A stretch of DNA of 46,538 nt from Thermoplasmata archaeon (GTDB lineage Archaea; Thermoplasmatota; Thermoplasmata; RBG-16-68-12), in assembly GCA_035632695.1 (NCBI GenBank), contig DASQGG010000032.1:1-46538 (forward strand). The letters are read 5' to 3'. Each line of letters opens with the position of its first letter. Position 1 is the first letter of the stretch. A program made the position numbers and the translations under genes. This document shows, piece by piece, positions 6,583-14,665 of the stretch. The notes beneath the pieces were generated by a model that saw only the letters and a program-made list of their open reading frames with translations, did not search any database and was not told the DNA's origin.

Positions 6583-9513
6583 TCACTCGGAGTACCGGAG
6601 GGCCTCCGCGGGAGGGAGCCGAGACGCGCGGATCGCGGGCTGGGCCGTGCACGCCACGGCCGCCGCGGACGCGATGCCCACGATGATCCCCAGGTTCACC
6701 CAGGGCACGCTGAACGTGATGACGCCCGCGAAGTACACGAGGTACACCTTGTACGCAAACACGATCCCGAGGCCCACGCCGATCCCTACGCCGAGGACCG
6801 CGATCAGGGCGATTTCCAGGAGGAACATCCGGAGGACCATGCCCCGCGTGAAGCCGATGGCCCGGAGCGCCCCGATCTGCGTCCGGCGCTCGACCACCGC
6901 GCGGAGGGTGACCACCGCGAGCCCCGCGATCCCGACGAGGAGGCCGATGCCCAGGTACGCCTCCATGAGCGTGAGGACCTCCTGGGTCGAGTCGAACGCC
7001 TGGCCGATCTGCTCCCGGATGTCGATCGTCTGGAGCCCGTACGGGAAGTACACCTGCTCGAGCTGCGTCCGCAGGGCGGTCACGTCGGTCCCGGGGGCGA
7101 CTTGGAAGAAGTACGCCGTGTACTGCTCGGCCGCGGGGAACACGGTCTCCGTCGCGTTGATGTCCACGAACACCCCGGAGGTGAACTGGAGGGACTGCTC
7201 CAGGATGCCCACCACGGTCAGGTTCACCGCATGCCCGGTCGGATCGAAGACCCGGATCCGGTCCCCCGGCACGGCCTGGAGGCGGTTCGGGTCCGGGGCG
7301 AACTGGTTCACGCCCGCCGCGCTCCGGTCGATGATCGCCAGGCTGTGGTTCTCCCGGAGCGCCAGCCAGACGTCCGTGCGGCTCTGGAGCTCGTGCCGCG
7401 TCCCGTTCGCGTCCGTGACGTACGGCAAGTTGCTGTAGAACCCGTACTGGTTGCTCTTCACGAGGAAGTTGTCCACGCCCCAGAGCGTGTAGTCGTACGT
7501 CCGATTGCCGCCGACGGCCTGGAGCTTCGCGGGGAGCACGCTCGCGCTCGCGACCCCGTTCCAGCCGTTCAGGAACTCGCTCTCCGAGAAGTTCCCCATG
7601 AGGCTCGCCCGGAAGTTCGGGATCGTCCCGTAACTCGTCGTGTAGGCGACGACGTCGTAGCCTCCGCTCTGCTGGGCGACGAACTCGTTCAGGCTCGACT
7701 GCTCGAGCCCTTGGACCATGGAGATCAGGGTGATCATGAACATGATCAGGGCGAACATGGCGATCGTCATCCCCGTGCGGAAGCGCTTGTCCATGGGATA
7801 CGAGACCGCGGTACGCAGGACGGGCCGGCCGCGGTCCCGGCTCGCGCGCCGGAGGAGGGCGCGGGACACCTCGCTCACGTTGAACACGGCGATCAGGATG
7901 GCCGAGCCCACGAGGATGAGCCCCGTGGTCACGAACGCCACGGAGATGTTGTCCGTGGCCGGGTTCACGAGGCCGAAGGGACCGAGAAGCCAGGCGATGT
8001 TGAACCCGGAGGCCAGGGTGAAGCCGAGCCGCGCGTGGTCCGCCGCGAACGCGAGGGCGATCCCCACGGCGGCCAGGGGCAGCCCCGGAATCTTCCCGAG
8101 GCCCGTGTCCGCGGTCCAGCCCCACCACGAGAGCGCAGCGCCCACGAGGAGTAGCAGCCCTCCCGCGACGGCCATCTGCCGCGACCGGGCGAGGCCGCCG
8201 GGCTCCGGGAGATCCCGGATCGCGTGGACGATGTTGAGCCGCGAGACCCGCCAGGAGGCGAGGAGGATGGAGGCCCAGGTCAGCGCGGCGCCTGCGACGA
8301 ACGCGAGGAGCACGCTGCCGTCCTCGAACGCGAACGTCACGGGGACGTTGCCGTGGGGCACGACCTTGTCGAAGATCCAGATCATGACCCAGCCGAGGCC
8401 CACGCCCGTCGCGGCGCCGATCGCCGCCGCGGTGATCGCGTAGAACGTCCCCTCGAGGGCGAACGTGATCAACAGCTCCCGCCGCAGGAAGCCCAGGGCG
8501 CGCGCGACCCCCATCTCCTGCTTCCGCTCCTCCGCAAGCATGACGAAGATGTTCGCGATGAGGAGGACGCCCGCGACGATGGAGAAGGCGCCCATGACCA
8601 GGAAGAGTTCCGTGGCCTGCGCTCCGATCTGGGTCGCGCCGTCGATCCCCTCCTGCTTCACGGGCTCCACGCCCAGGTTCCAGTGCTGCTGGGCGATGAA
8701 CAGGCGGAGGTCCTGCACGACGGCGTCCGTGTACGCGACCCCGTCCTCGACGCCGCCCGTGTTGGAGACCTTGATCGCGTTGATCGCCCCGGTCTCGTTG
8801 AACGCGGACTGAGCCAGGGCGAGATCCATGATGATGATCGGGTCCCGCTGGTACGCCGCCTTGCCCTGGGAGAGGACGAGGTCCTGGACGACGACGTGGA
8901 CCAGGGTACGATTCGTCGTGCCGTAGAACAGGGTGAGGTCCTGGCCCCGGGTCGCGTTCAGGTCACCCGCGGCCTCCTGATTCAGGTACACCCGGGACGG
9001 ACCGAGGTCGTTCACGTCGACCGACGCGCCGGCGAGGGTCGTGAGGGCGCCGAACCCACGCTCCGCGCTCCCGTTCAGCCCCATGACCGTGATCGCCTGG
9101 TTCCCCTTGTTCCCGGCGATGTTCCGCACGGGCATCGTCTTCAGGAGCAGCGGCGCGACCCCATCCACGGGCGCCCCCACCTGGGCGAGGTTCGTGGCGA
9201 TCTGCGTCTCGTACGCCTGCGGGAAGGAGTACAGGTTCCCGTTGAACGAGTTCCAGACCATCTCGTCGATCGCGTCCAGGCGCGTGTACACGTCCTGGAG
9301 GAAGATGGACCGCAGGGTGTCGCCTACGACGAGGCTCGAGGAGATGATCGCGGTGCCCACGAGGAGCCCCGCGATCACGATGGCCACACGGGTCTTCCGC
9401 CGCGCGATGTTCCGCGCGGCCAGGCGGGCCAAGAGGGGCCGCAGCCCGAGCAAGACGAGCACGAGGACGAGCCCCGCGACCAGGCCGATCAGCGCGATCA
9501 GGGCGACGTCCAC
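6583..9513 (-). CDS. FtsX/MacB-type ABC transporter permease
   Basis: A 976-residue membrane protein with two FtsX-like halves. Two helices open it (VALIALIGLVAGLVLVLVLL and VAIVIAGLLVGTAIISSSLV), then a large outside domain (about residues 66-300). Three helices follow, starting FLVMGAFSIVAGVLLIANI near residue 300, then a central membrane block, a second outside domain, and C-terminal helices (LGIGLLVGIAGLAVVTLRAV; IALIAVLGVGIGVGLGIVFA). It pairs with the ATPase just upstream. Its GTG at 9513 follows that gene's stop by 4 bp, with a strong GAGGTGA ribosome binding site over the stop codon. Such systems export lipids or peptides or transmit force; the substrate is unknown. Confidence 0.9.
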   Translation of the reverse strand: MDVALIALIGLVAGLVLVLVLLGLRPLLARLAARNIARRKTRVAIVIAGLLVGTAIISSSLVVGDTLRSIFLQDVYTRLDAIDEMVWNSFNGNLYSFPQAYETQIATNLAQVGAPVDGVAPLLLKTMPVRNIAGNKGNQAITVMGLNGSAERGFGALTTLAGASVDVNDLGPSRVYLNQEAAGDLNATRGQDLTLFYGTTNRTLVHVVVQDLVLSQGKAAYQRDPIIIMDLALAQSAFNETGAINAIKVSNTGGVEDGVAYTDAVVQDLRLFIAQQHWNLGVEPVKQEGIDGATQIGAQATELFLVMGAFSIVAGVLLIANIFVMLAEERKQEMGVARALGFLRRELLITFALEGTFYAITAAAIGAATGVGLGWVMIWIFDKVVPHGNVPVTFAFEDGSVLLAFVAGAALTWASILLASWRVSRLNIVHAIRDLPEPGGLARSRQMAVAGGLLLLVGAALSWWGWTADTGLGKIPGLPLAAVGIALAFAADHARLGFTLASGFNIAWLLGPFGLVNPATDNISVAFVTTGLILVGSAILIAVFNVSEVSRALLRRASRDRGRPVLRTAVSYPMDKRFRTGMTIAMFALIMFMITLISMVQGLEQSSLNEFVAQQSGGYDVVAYTTSYGTIPNFRASLMGNFSESEFLNGWNGVASASVLPAKLQAVGGNRTYDYTLWGVDNFLVKSNQYGFYSNLPYVTDANGTRHELQSRTDVWLALRENHSLAIIDRSAAGVNQFAPDPNRLQAVPGDRIRVFDPTGHAVNLTVVGILEQSLQFTSGVFVDINATETVFPAAEQYTAYFFQVAPGTDVTALRTQLEQVYFPYGLQTIDIREQIGQAFDSTQEVLTLMEAYLGIGLLVGIAGLAVVTLRAVVERRTQIGALRAIGFTRGMVLRMFLLEIALIAVLGVGIGVGLGIVFAYKVYLVYFAGVITFSVPWVNLGIIVGIASAAAVACTAQPAIRASRLPPAEALRYSE

Positions 9514-9517
9514 GCGC

Positions 9518-10213
9518 TCACCTCAGCCGCTGCTCCTCGACGATCTGCCCGTTCCGCATCTTCAGGATCCGGTGCGCCCGGGAGCTCACCGTGGCGTCGT
9601 GGGTCACGAGGACCAGGGTCTGCCCCTGCTCCCGGTTCAGGCGCACGAGCAGATCCATGATCTGCGTCGACGTCTCCGAGTCCAGGTTGCCCGTGGGCTC
9701 GTCCGCCCACACGATCGCGGGGTCGTTCACGAGGGCGCGGGCGATGGCGACCCGCTGCTGCTGGCCCGCGCTGAGCTGGGCGGGCTTGTGGTCCTCCCAG
9801 CCCTCGAGCTCCACGGCCTTCAGGAGGGCGAGCGCGCGCCGGCGTGCTTCCTTCGCGGGCGCCTTGGCGACCAGGAGCGGCAGCTCCACGTTCTCCACGG
9901 TGGTGAGGACGGGCAGGAGGTTGTACGACTGGAACACGAACCCCATGCGCCGCGACCGGTACCGGCTCTTTGCGTCGTCGTCCATGGAGGCGAGGGACAC
10001 GCCCTCGATGCGCACGTCCCCCGACGTCAGATCGTCGAGGCCCGAGAAGCAATTGAGCAGGGTGGTCTTACCGCACCCGGACGGTCCCATGATGGCGACC
10101 ATCTCGCCCCGCGGGATGTCCAGGCTCACGCCGCGCAGCGCGTGGACGGTCACAGGTCCCGAGTTGTACACCTTCTCGGCGTTCACCGCGCGCACCATGG
10201 GCACGTCGGACAT
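9518..10213 (-). CDS. ABC transporter ATP-binding protein (LolD/MacB type)
   Basis: A 231-residue ATPase that drives the FtsX-like permease encoded directly downstream. Walker A is GPSGCGKTT (about residue 43), the Q-loop region is RRMGFVFQSYNLLPVLT, the signature is LSAGQQQRVAIARAL and Walker B is AIVWADEPTGNLDS, the last diagnostic of the LolD/MacB/FtsE group. The H-loop is LVTHD. The length and the EPTGNLD motif fit the family exactly. A TATA-like element (minus strand CAATAAC, about 10240-10247) lies about 30 nt upstream of the ATG. It forms a two-gene operon with the permease. No periplasmic adaptor is expected or seen in this single-membrane organism. Confidence 0.93.
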   Translation of the reverse strand: MSDVPMVRAVNAEKVYNSGPVTVHALRGVSLDIPRGEMVAIMGPSGCGKTTLLNCFSGLDDLTSGDVRIEGVSLASMDDDAKSRYRSRRMGFVFQSYNLLPVLTTVENVELPLLVAKAPAKEARRRALALLKAVELEGWEDHKPAQLSAGQQQRVAIARALVNDPAIVWADEPTGNLDSETSTQIMDLLVRLNREQGQTLVLVTHDATVSSRAHRILKMRNGQIVEEQRLR

Positions 10214-10280
10214 GGAGTGGGGCGTTCGAGGCGGCGCAGGTTATTGAGCGTTTCGTACGTTCTTGGTCCGCGGGACCGCC

Positions 10281-11138
10281 TCAGGCTCGCGCGATCGTGA
10301 CATGGACCGTCCACGTCACGTCCAAACCCGCGGGGCCCATCCACGGTTTCACGCGTTCCGCGAGCTCCGCCTCCAAGGCGCTGCGCTGTGCGGGCGTCAT
10401 CTCCGCTAGCTCACGCTCGTCCCAGCCCCACGCGGTCTCGAAGGCGATCAGGTCCGCCGCGCCCGTGAAGTGCGCGGGGAACGTCCGCACGACATCCCGG
10501 ACGTCCGAAAACTCGACCGCCTCGAGCTTCCTCCCCACCGCGGCGGCGTCGCGGAGGTCCTTCGCCTCCGGGGCCGTGCGGTTCAGGGCGATCGCCTCCC
10601 GGAGCTGGACCAAGGTCTTCGAGGGCGTCGTCGTCCGATGCTTCTCCAGGAGCTCCAGGTACGCGGCGGTCGCAGGAGGGAGCTTCGCGTCCCACTCGCT
10701 GAACACGAAGCGGCCCCCGGGCTTGAGGAGCCGGTGGACCTCGTGGAACGTGCGGTCGTACCCCAGGTTCGGGATGCCCAGGTTGCTTCCGACCGCGTCG
10801 AAGAGCTTGCTCCGGTACACGATGTTGCGGGCGTCCATCATCTCGAACCGGATGTTTCGGATTCCCGCGGTCCCGGCCCGGTACGAGGCGACTCGCAGGG
10901 CCTCCTCCGCCAGGTCGATCGCCACGAACTGTGCGGGAGCCGTCCGGGGTGCGAGGAGGCACGCCAGGAGGCCCGTGCCCGTGCTCACGTCGAGGATCAT
11001 CTCGCCCGCCTTGGGCGCGATCAGCTCCGCGACGGCCTTCGCGATGGGCTCGATCCGCGGGGCGACGACCCGGTCGTACGTCTCGGCCATGCGGTTGTAC
11101 TCGTCCGCGATGAGGAGCGTGGCCTCGTTCACGTTCAT
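10281..11138 (-). CDS. UbiE-like SAM-dependent methyltransferase
   Basis: A 285-residue class I methyltransferase. Motif I is MILDVSTGTGLLACLL, in which the second residue of the usual GxGxG loop is Ser-Thr-Gly. The next acidic strand is FVAIDLAEEAL, and the RLLKPGGRFVFSEWD strand is the UbiE/COQ5 signature region. The substrate is unknown. The frame is open upstream to 11282, inside nadE on the other strand. I take the ATG at 11138 (MNVNEATLL), which sits about 29 nt from the TATA-like TTTATCG at 11164-11170. The gene is divergent from nadE and shares a short promoter region with an inverted repeat over its TATA element. Confidence 0.8.
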   Translation of the reverse strand: MNVNEATLLIADEYNRMAETYDRVVAPRIEPIAKAVAELIAPKAGEMILDVSTGTGLLACLLAPRTAPAQFVAIDLAEEALRVASYRAGTAGIRNIRFEMMDARNIVYRSKLFDAVGSNLGIPNLGYDRTFHEVHRLLKPGGRFVFSEWDAKLPPATAAYLELLEKHRTTTPSKTLVQLREAIALNRTAPEAKDLRDAAAVGRKLEAVEFSDVRDVVRTFPAHFTGAADLIAFETAWGWDERELAEMTPAQRSALEAELAERVKPWMGPAGLDVTWTVHVTIARA

Positions 11139-11160
11139 GGGCGGCGGTCCAAGGAGGCGT

Positions 11161-11180
11161 CCGCGATAAAGGCTTCGCGG
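11161..11180. promoter_or_regulatory. Inverted repeat over the methyltransferase TATA element
   Basis: CCGCGA (11161-11166) and TCGCGG (11175-11180) form a perfect 6-bp dyad with an 8-nt spacer. The TATA-like element (TTTATCG, minus strand) lies within it. The geometry would suit an operator, but such short GC repeats can occur by chance. Confidence 0.3.
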
Positions 11181-11223
11181 CCCGCCAGAAAGGGTTATCT
11201 CCCGCAGCCCGCTTCGACCGCCG

Positions 11224-12033
11224 ATGGCCGACCTCGTGCCGAGGTTCCGCGAGGAGCACGTCGCGCTCATCGAGTCGTTCATCGCCCACCAGGTCGCCGC
11301 GAGCCGGCGGCGTGGCGTCGTCCTGGGCTTGAGCGGCGGCGTGGATTCCGCGCTCGTCGCCCGGCTCTGCGCGGACGCCCTCGGCGCGAAGCGCGTCCTG
11401 GCCCTAGCCCTCCCGGACGGAAAGGGGGGAAAGGACCTCGAGGACGCTCGCGCCTACGCGGACGACCTCGGCGTCGGGTTCCGGGTCATCGACATCGCCC
11501 CGTTCGTCGCGGCTCTCGAGGCCCACCTCCGGCCCGGCCGTTCCGACCGGGTGGCGCGCGGGAATCTTCGGGCGCGCACGCGCATGATCGTCCTCTACTT
11601 CGTGGCGAACACGGAGGATCGGGTCGTCGTCGGGACCGGGAACAGGAGCGAGGTCCTGACCGGGTACTTCACCAAGTTCGGCGACGGGGCGGCGGACTTC
11701 CTGCCCATCGGCGACCTCTACAAGACCCAGGTCCGCGCCATGGCCCGGCACCTCGGTCTGCCGAAGCGGATCGTCGACAAGATCCCGACCGCGGCGCTGT
11801 GGCCCGGACAGACCGACGAGGGGGAGCTGGGCTTGTCCTACGAGGAGCTGGACCGCATCCTCCTGGGGCTGGAGCTCCAGATGGAGCCCGAGGTCATCGC
11901 GGAGAAGACGAACGTCTCCCTGGACTGCGTGCGGCACGTGCAGGGGCTCGTGGACGCGGGCGTGCACAAGCGCAAGATGGCCCTAATCCCGAAGCTCGGC
12001 GTCCGCACGGTCGGGCTGGACTGGCGGGAGTAG
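11224..12033 (+). CDS. nadE: NH3-dependent NAD+ synthetase
   Basis: A 269-residue protein that amidates deamido-NAD+ to NAD+ using ATP and ammonia, the last step of NAD synthesis. The PP-loop LGLSGGVDSALVARL is near residue 37. GTGNRSEVLTGYFTKFGDGA (about residues 138-157) and PIGDLYKTQV are characteristic of NadE, as is IPTAALWPGQTDEGELG. There is no glutaminase domain, so it is the ammonia-dependent form. A TATA-like GTTATCT (11194-11200) lies 27 nt upstream of the ATG. Its last 51 bp overlap the convergent gene at 11983-12534. Confidence 0.95.
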   Translation: MADLVPRFREEHVALIESFIAHQVAASRRRGVVLGLSGGVDSALVARLCADALGAKRVLALALPDGKGGKDLEDARAYADDLGVGFRVIDIAPFVAALEAHLRPGRSDRVARGNLRARTRMIVLYFVANTEDRVVVGTGNRSEVLTGYFTKFGDGAADFLPIGDLYKTQVRAMARHLGLPKRIVDKIPTAALWPGQTDEGELGLSYEELDRILLGLELQMEPEVIAEKTNVSLDCVRHVQGLVDAGVHKRKMALIPKLGVRTVGLDWRE

Positions 12034-12534
12034 GCTCCGGCGCTCCCCGTACGCTCGGAGGAAGCCCTCCCGGTCGTCCACGTCGAACACGATCTGGGTG
12101 GCCGCGAGCCCGAAGGACGACCAGAACCGCCGCGGGCGGTCCAGGCGGGCGAGCAGGAGTCCCGCCTTCCCGCCCGTGACGTAGAGCGTGGTCTGGCCCA
12201 GCGGCCGGTGGATCCCGAGGGGGACGCGGAGGGGCGCCGTCTCGTCCGGGGCGACGATGGTCACGATCTCGGAGAACGGCAGGATGATGCGGAAGTACCA
12301 TCCCTGGCGCAGGATCAGCCGCGACCGCGTGAGCCAGTGCTGGGTCAGGAGGGGCGAGACCGCGAACAGGAGCAGGGCGAACGCCAGGAGCCCGAGGAAG
12401 AGGGCGGCCGGTAGGAGGGGGAACCGCGGTGCGAACGCAAGCAGCCCGCCGACGAGGACGAAGGCGATCGCGAACAGGGCGAGGCGGGAGAGGACGAGCG
12501 CGCGGCCGTACGAGTAGGCGAGCCGCTTCTCCAT
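11983..12534 (-). CDS. Membrane protein with a PH-like domain
   Basis: A 183-residue protein with two membrane segments (about residues 12-32, LVLSRLALFAIAFVLVGGL, and 40-62, LPAALFLGLLAFALLLFAV). A strand-rich C-terminal domain follows (TRSRLILRQGWYFRIILPFS, then EIVTIVAPDE and TTLYVTGG). This resembles bacterial PH-like (bPH/DUF304-type) domains that sit on the cytoplasmic face. The start at the ATG at 12534 (MEKRLAYSYG) is about 29 nt from a TATA-like CTTATT near 12560-12566; an upstream alternative at 12561 overlaps that element. The 3' end overlaps nadE by 51 bp in the convergent sense. The function is unknown. Confidence 0.75.
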   Translation of the reverse strand: MEKRLAYSYGRALVLSRLALFAIAFVLVGGLLAFAPRFPLLPAALFLGLLAFALLLFAVSPLLTQHWLTRSRLILRQGWYFRIILPFSEIVTIVAPDETAPLRVPLGIHRPLGQTTLYVTGGKAGLLLARLDRPRRFWSSFGLAATQIVFDVDDREGFLRAYGERRSLLPPVQPDRADAELRD

Positions 12535-12573
12535 CGGCCTCGGTACTCCGTCGAGGCGCAATAAGGCTGATGC

Positions 12574-12966
12574 TCACCGGGCCGTGGCCGTCTGGATGAA
12601 CTTGATCTGCTTCACGCCCTTCACGCGCCGGATGTGGCCGATCAGGTCCTTCAGGCGGGCGGTCGGCCCCTCCGCCACGAAGATCTGGAGGCAGTCCACC
12701 TCGTTCAGGTGCGTGTGGAGCATGGTCCGGATTTCGTCGAAGCGGTGTTGGAGGATCGCGAGGTCCGCCTTGGGGTTCCCCTTCTCGTAGATCACGGCGA
12801 GGATCACGGACGCCTGTCCTCCGGCGTGCCCCCACTCCGACACGTCGATGAACTCCCGCAACGCCTCGCGGACGGCCTCGCTCCGGCTCCGGTACTTCCG
12901 TCGCTGGGCGATCTCGTCCAGGTTCCGCAGGATCGCGTCGTCCATGCTCACGCTGATTATGGGCAT
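12574..12966 (-). CDS. nikR: NikR-like ribbon-helix-helix metal-responsive regulator
   Basis: A 130-residue transcription regulator. The N-terminus (ISVSMDDAILRNLDEIAQRR and SRSEAVREALREFI) is a ribbon-helix-helix DNA-binding domain. The rest is an ACT-like metal-binding domain holding LQHRFDE, MLHTHL and VDCLQIFV. His74, His84, His86 and Cys92 match the nickel ligands of E. coli NikR (His76, His87, His89, Cys95). The first gap is one residue shorter (nine instead of ten residues between the first two His). It is transcribed away from an ABC-3 transporter operon whose start region bears a 28-bp dyad. Its ATG is 28 nt from a TATA-like ATATAGG (about 12991-12997). Nickel is the likely effector; another metal is possible. 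Confidence 0.85.
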   Translation of the reverse strand: MPIISVSMDDAILRNLDEIAQRRKYRSRSEAVREALREFIDVSEWGHAGGQASVILAVIYEKGNPKADLAILQHRFDEIRTMLHTHLNEVDCLQIFVAEGPTARLKDLIGHIRRVKGVKQIKFIQTATAR

Positions 12967-13022
12967 CGGATAGTAAGCAACGCGTCCCGCCTATATGAAG
13001 GGTTATTAAGGAATCACCAGGT

Positions 13023-13030
13023 TTTAAATA
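13023..13030 (+). promoter_or_regulatory. TATA box of the ABC metal transporter operon
   Basis: TTTAAATA is centred about 27 nt upstream of the GTG at 13053, inside one of the most AT-rich stretches of the window. Confidence 0.6.
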
Positions 13031-13057
13031 ACACGGTGTCGCATCGCGGACCGTGTT
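13030..13057. promoter_or_regulatory. 28-bp dyad, probable NikR-type operator
   Basis: AACACGGT (13030-13037) and ACCGTGTT (13050-13057) are perfect 8-bp inverted repeats with a 12-nt spacer. The total of 28 bp equals the span of the E. coli NikR operator (GTATGA-N16-TCATAC). The dyad runs from the TATA box to the predicted transcription start and GTG start codon, where bound repressor would block initiation. The adjacent divergent gene encodes the NikR-like protein. Confidence 0.6.
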
Positions 13058-13829
13058 GACGCCTCGAACCGAGCGTCCCCCGAGCGGGTCCGCGCGCGGG
13101 ACGCCCTTGCCCGCCCTCTGCCCCGGCCCCGCCGACGCCCAGACCGTGCTCACCGTGTCCCGTCTCGGCGTGGTCCTCGAGGGCCGTACCGTGCTCCGGG
13201 ACATCTCCTTCACGCTCCCGCGAGGGACCACCCTGGCGCTCGTGGGCCCCAATGGGGCGGGCAAGACGATCCTCCTTCGTTCCCTCCTCGGCCTCGTCCC
13301 CCACACGGGGACCGTCTCCTGGGCACCCAGCGTCCGGATCGGCCTCGTCCCCCAGAGTTTCACAGTGACCGACGTCCCGATCACGGTCCGCGAGTTCCTC
13401 TCCCTGAACCAATCCGGGAACTACCGGGAGTGCCTCGCGATGTGCGGGCTAGACCAGGAGAACATCCTGGACGAGCGGCTCGGCACTCTCTCCGGGGGCG
13501 AGCTCCAGCGCGTCCTCATCGCGTGGGCCCTCGTCGACGACCCGAACGTCCTCTTGGTGGACGAGCCCACGGCCCACATCGATGTCGGCGCGGAGGACCT
13601 CATCCTGGAGACGCTCAACCGCATCGAGAAGGAGCGCGGGATGTCGATCCTGCTCGTGTCCCACGACATACACAACGTGATGGCGTACTCGGACACGGCG
13701 CTCGCCCTGAACGGGAGCGTCATCTATTCGGGGCCCTCCCGAGGCCTCTCGGATCCGGACCTTCTCATCCGCATCTTTGGCAGCGGGACGATCCTTGCCG
13801 AGCATCGCCACGGGGAGGTCCCTCCGTGA
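13053..13829 (+). CDS. ABC-3 family metal transporter ATP-binding protein
   Basis: A 258-residue ATPase of the ZnuC/MntA/TroB type. Walker A is LVGPNGAGKTILLRSLLG, the signature is LSGGELQRVLIAWAL, Walker B is NVLLVDEPTAHIDV and the H-loop is LLVSHDIHNVM. The stop overlaps the permease start by 4 bp (GTGA), so the two are co-translated. I start at the GTG at 13053, 27 nt after the TATA box. This gives a 30-residue Ala/Pro-rich leader; the ABC fold itself begins near VLTVSRLGVVLEG, so a GTG at 13146 is an alternative. The operator-like dyad next to nikR suggests nickel (or another transition metal) uptake under NikR control. No substrate-binding protein is adjacent. Confidence 0.88.
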   Translation: MLTPRTERPPSGSARGTPLPALCPGPADAQTVLTVSRLGVVLEGRTVLRDISFTLPRGTTLALVGPNGAGKTILLRSLLGLVPHTGTVSWAPSVRIGLVPQSFTVTDVPITVREFLSLNQSGNYRECLAMCGLDQENILDERLGTLSGGELQRVLIAWALVDDPNVLLVDEPTAHIDVGAEDLILETLNRIEKERGMSILLVSHDIHNVMAYSDTALALNGSVIYSGPSRGLSDPDLLIRIFGSGTILAEHRHGEVPP

Positions 13830-14665
13830 GCGATTCCGTGGTGTACAGCCTCGTCGCGGGGCTTGTCGTCGGCCTCGCGGCGGGCTATGTGGGCTCGCTG
13901 ATGATCCTGAAGCGTATGGCGCTCGTCGGAGACGTGCTCTCCCATGTCGCCCTGCCCGGAATCGCGCTCGGACTCCTGTTTCACTTCTACCCGTTCTTCG
14001 GGGCCTTCGTGTTTCTGTTCGCAGCCGTCGTGGCCACGTGGTTCCTCGAACGCTCCACGCGGCTCCCGCTCGATGCGGTGATCGGCGTGCTCTTCGTGTT
14101 CGCCCTCGCCGTCGGCATCCTCATCACGCCGACGGCGGACCTCCTCGACGCCCTGTTCGGCGACATCGCGAGCGTGGGTCTGTTCGACGCGCTGCTCGCG
14201 ATTGGGATTTCCTTGTGCATCCTCGTCGTGGGCCGTTGGATCTACCACGCGGTCATCCTGAGCTTGATCTCGGAGGATCTCGCGATCGCGAAGAAGGTCA
14301 AGGTCGGCCGGGTGGACTTCCTCTACCTGCTCCTGGTGGCCCTCGTTGTGGCCGCGGGAATCACGGTCGTCGGCATGCTCCTCGTCGGGGCAGTGGTGAT
14401 CCTTCCGGCGGTGTCGGCGAAGAATGTGAGCCGAAGCCTGGCGCACTACGCACTCCTCAGTGCCGTGCTTGGGATGGTCACGGCGGCGGCCGGGATCGCC
14501 CTTGCGGCCTTGACGAACATCCAGCCGGGCCCGCTCGTCGTCGTGACGGGGACCGCAGTCTTCGTGGGCACCGTGGCGATCAAGGCGAAGGGCGTGTCCC
14601 TCCCGTTGCGGCCATCCGCGCGCGACGATTCGAAGGACGGCGAACCCCGTCGTCCGACTGCATGA
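13826..14665 (+). CDS. ABC-3 family metal transporter permease
   Basis: A 279-residue integral membrane protein of the ZnuB/MntB/TroC family, with about eight to nine hydrophobic segments. The first is VVYSLVAGLVVGLAAGYVGS, followed by LKRMALVGDVLSHVALPGIALG, a segment typical of the family. Later ones include VVAAGITVVGMLLVGAVVIL and GPLVVVTGTAVFVGTVAI. It forms the channel for the ATPase encoded immediately upstream, with a GTGA overlap at 13826-13829. The substrate is inferred from the nearby NikR-like regulator as nickel or a similar divalent metal; the family classically carries zinc or manganese. The binding protein must be encoded elsewhere. Confidence 0.88.
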   Translation: MSDSVVYSLVAGLVVGLAAGYVGSLMILKRMALVGDVLSHVALPGIALGLLFHFYPFFGAFVFLFAAVVATWFLERSTRLPLDAVIGVLFVFALAVGILITPTADLLDALFGDIASVGLFDALLAIGISLCILVVGRWIYHAVILSLISEDLAIAKKVKVGRVDFLYLLLVALVVAAGITVVGMLLVGAVVILPAVSAKNVSRSLAHYALLSAVLGMVTAAAGIALAALTNIQPGPLVVVTGTAVFVGTVAIKAKGVSLPLRPSARDDSKDGEPRRPTA

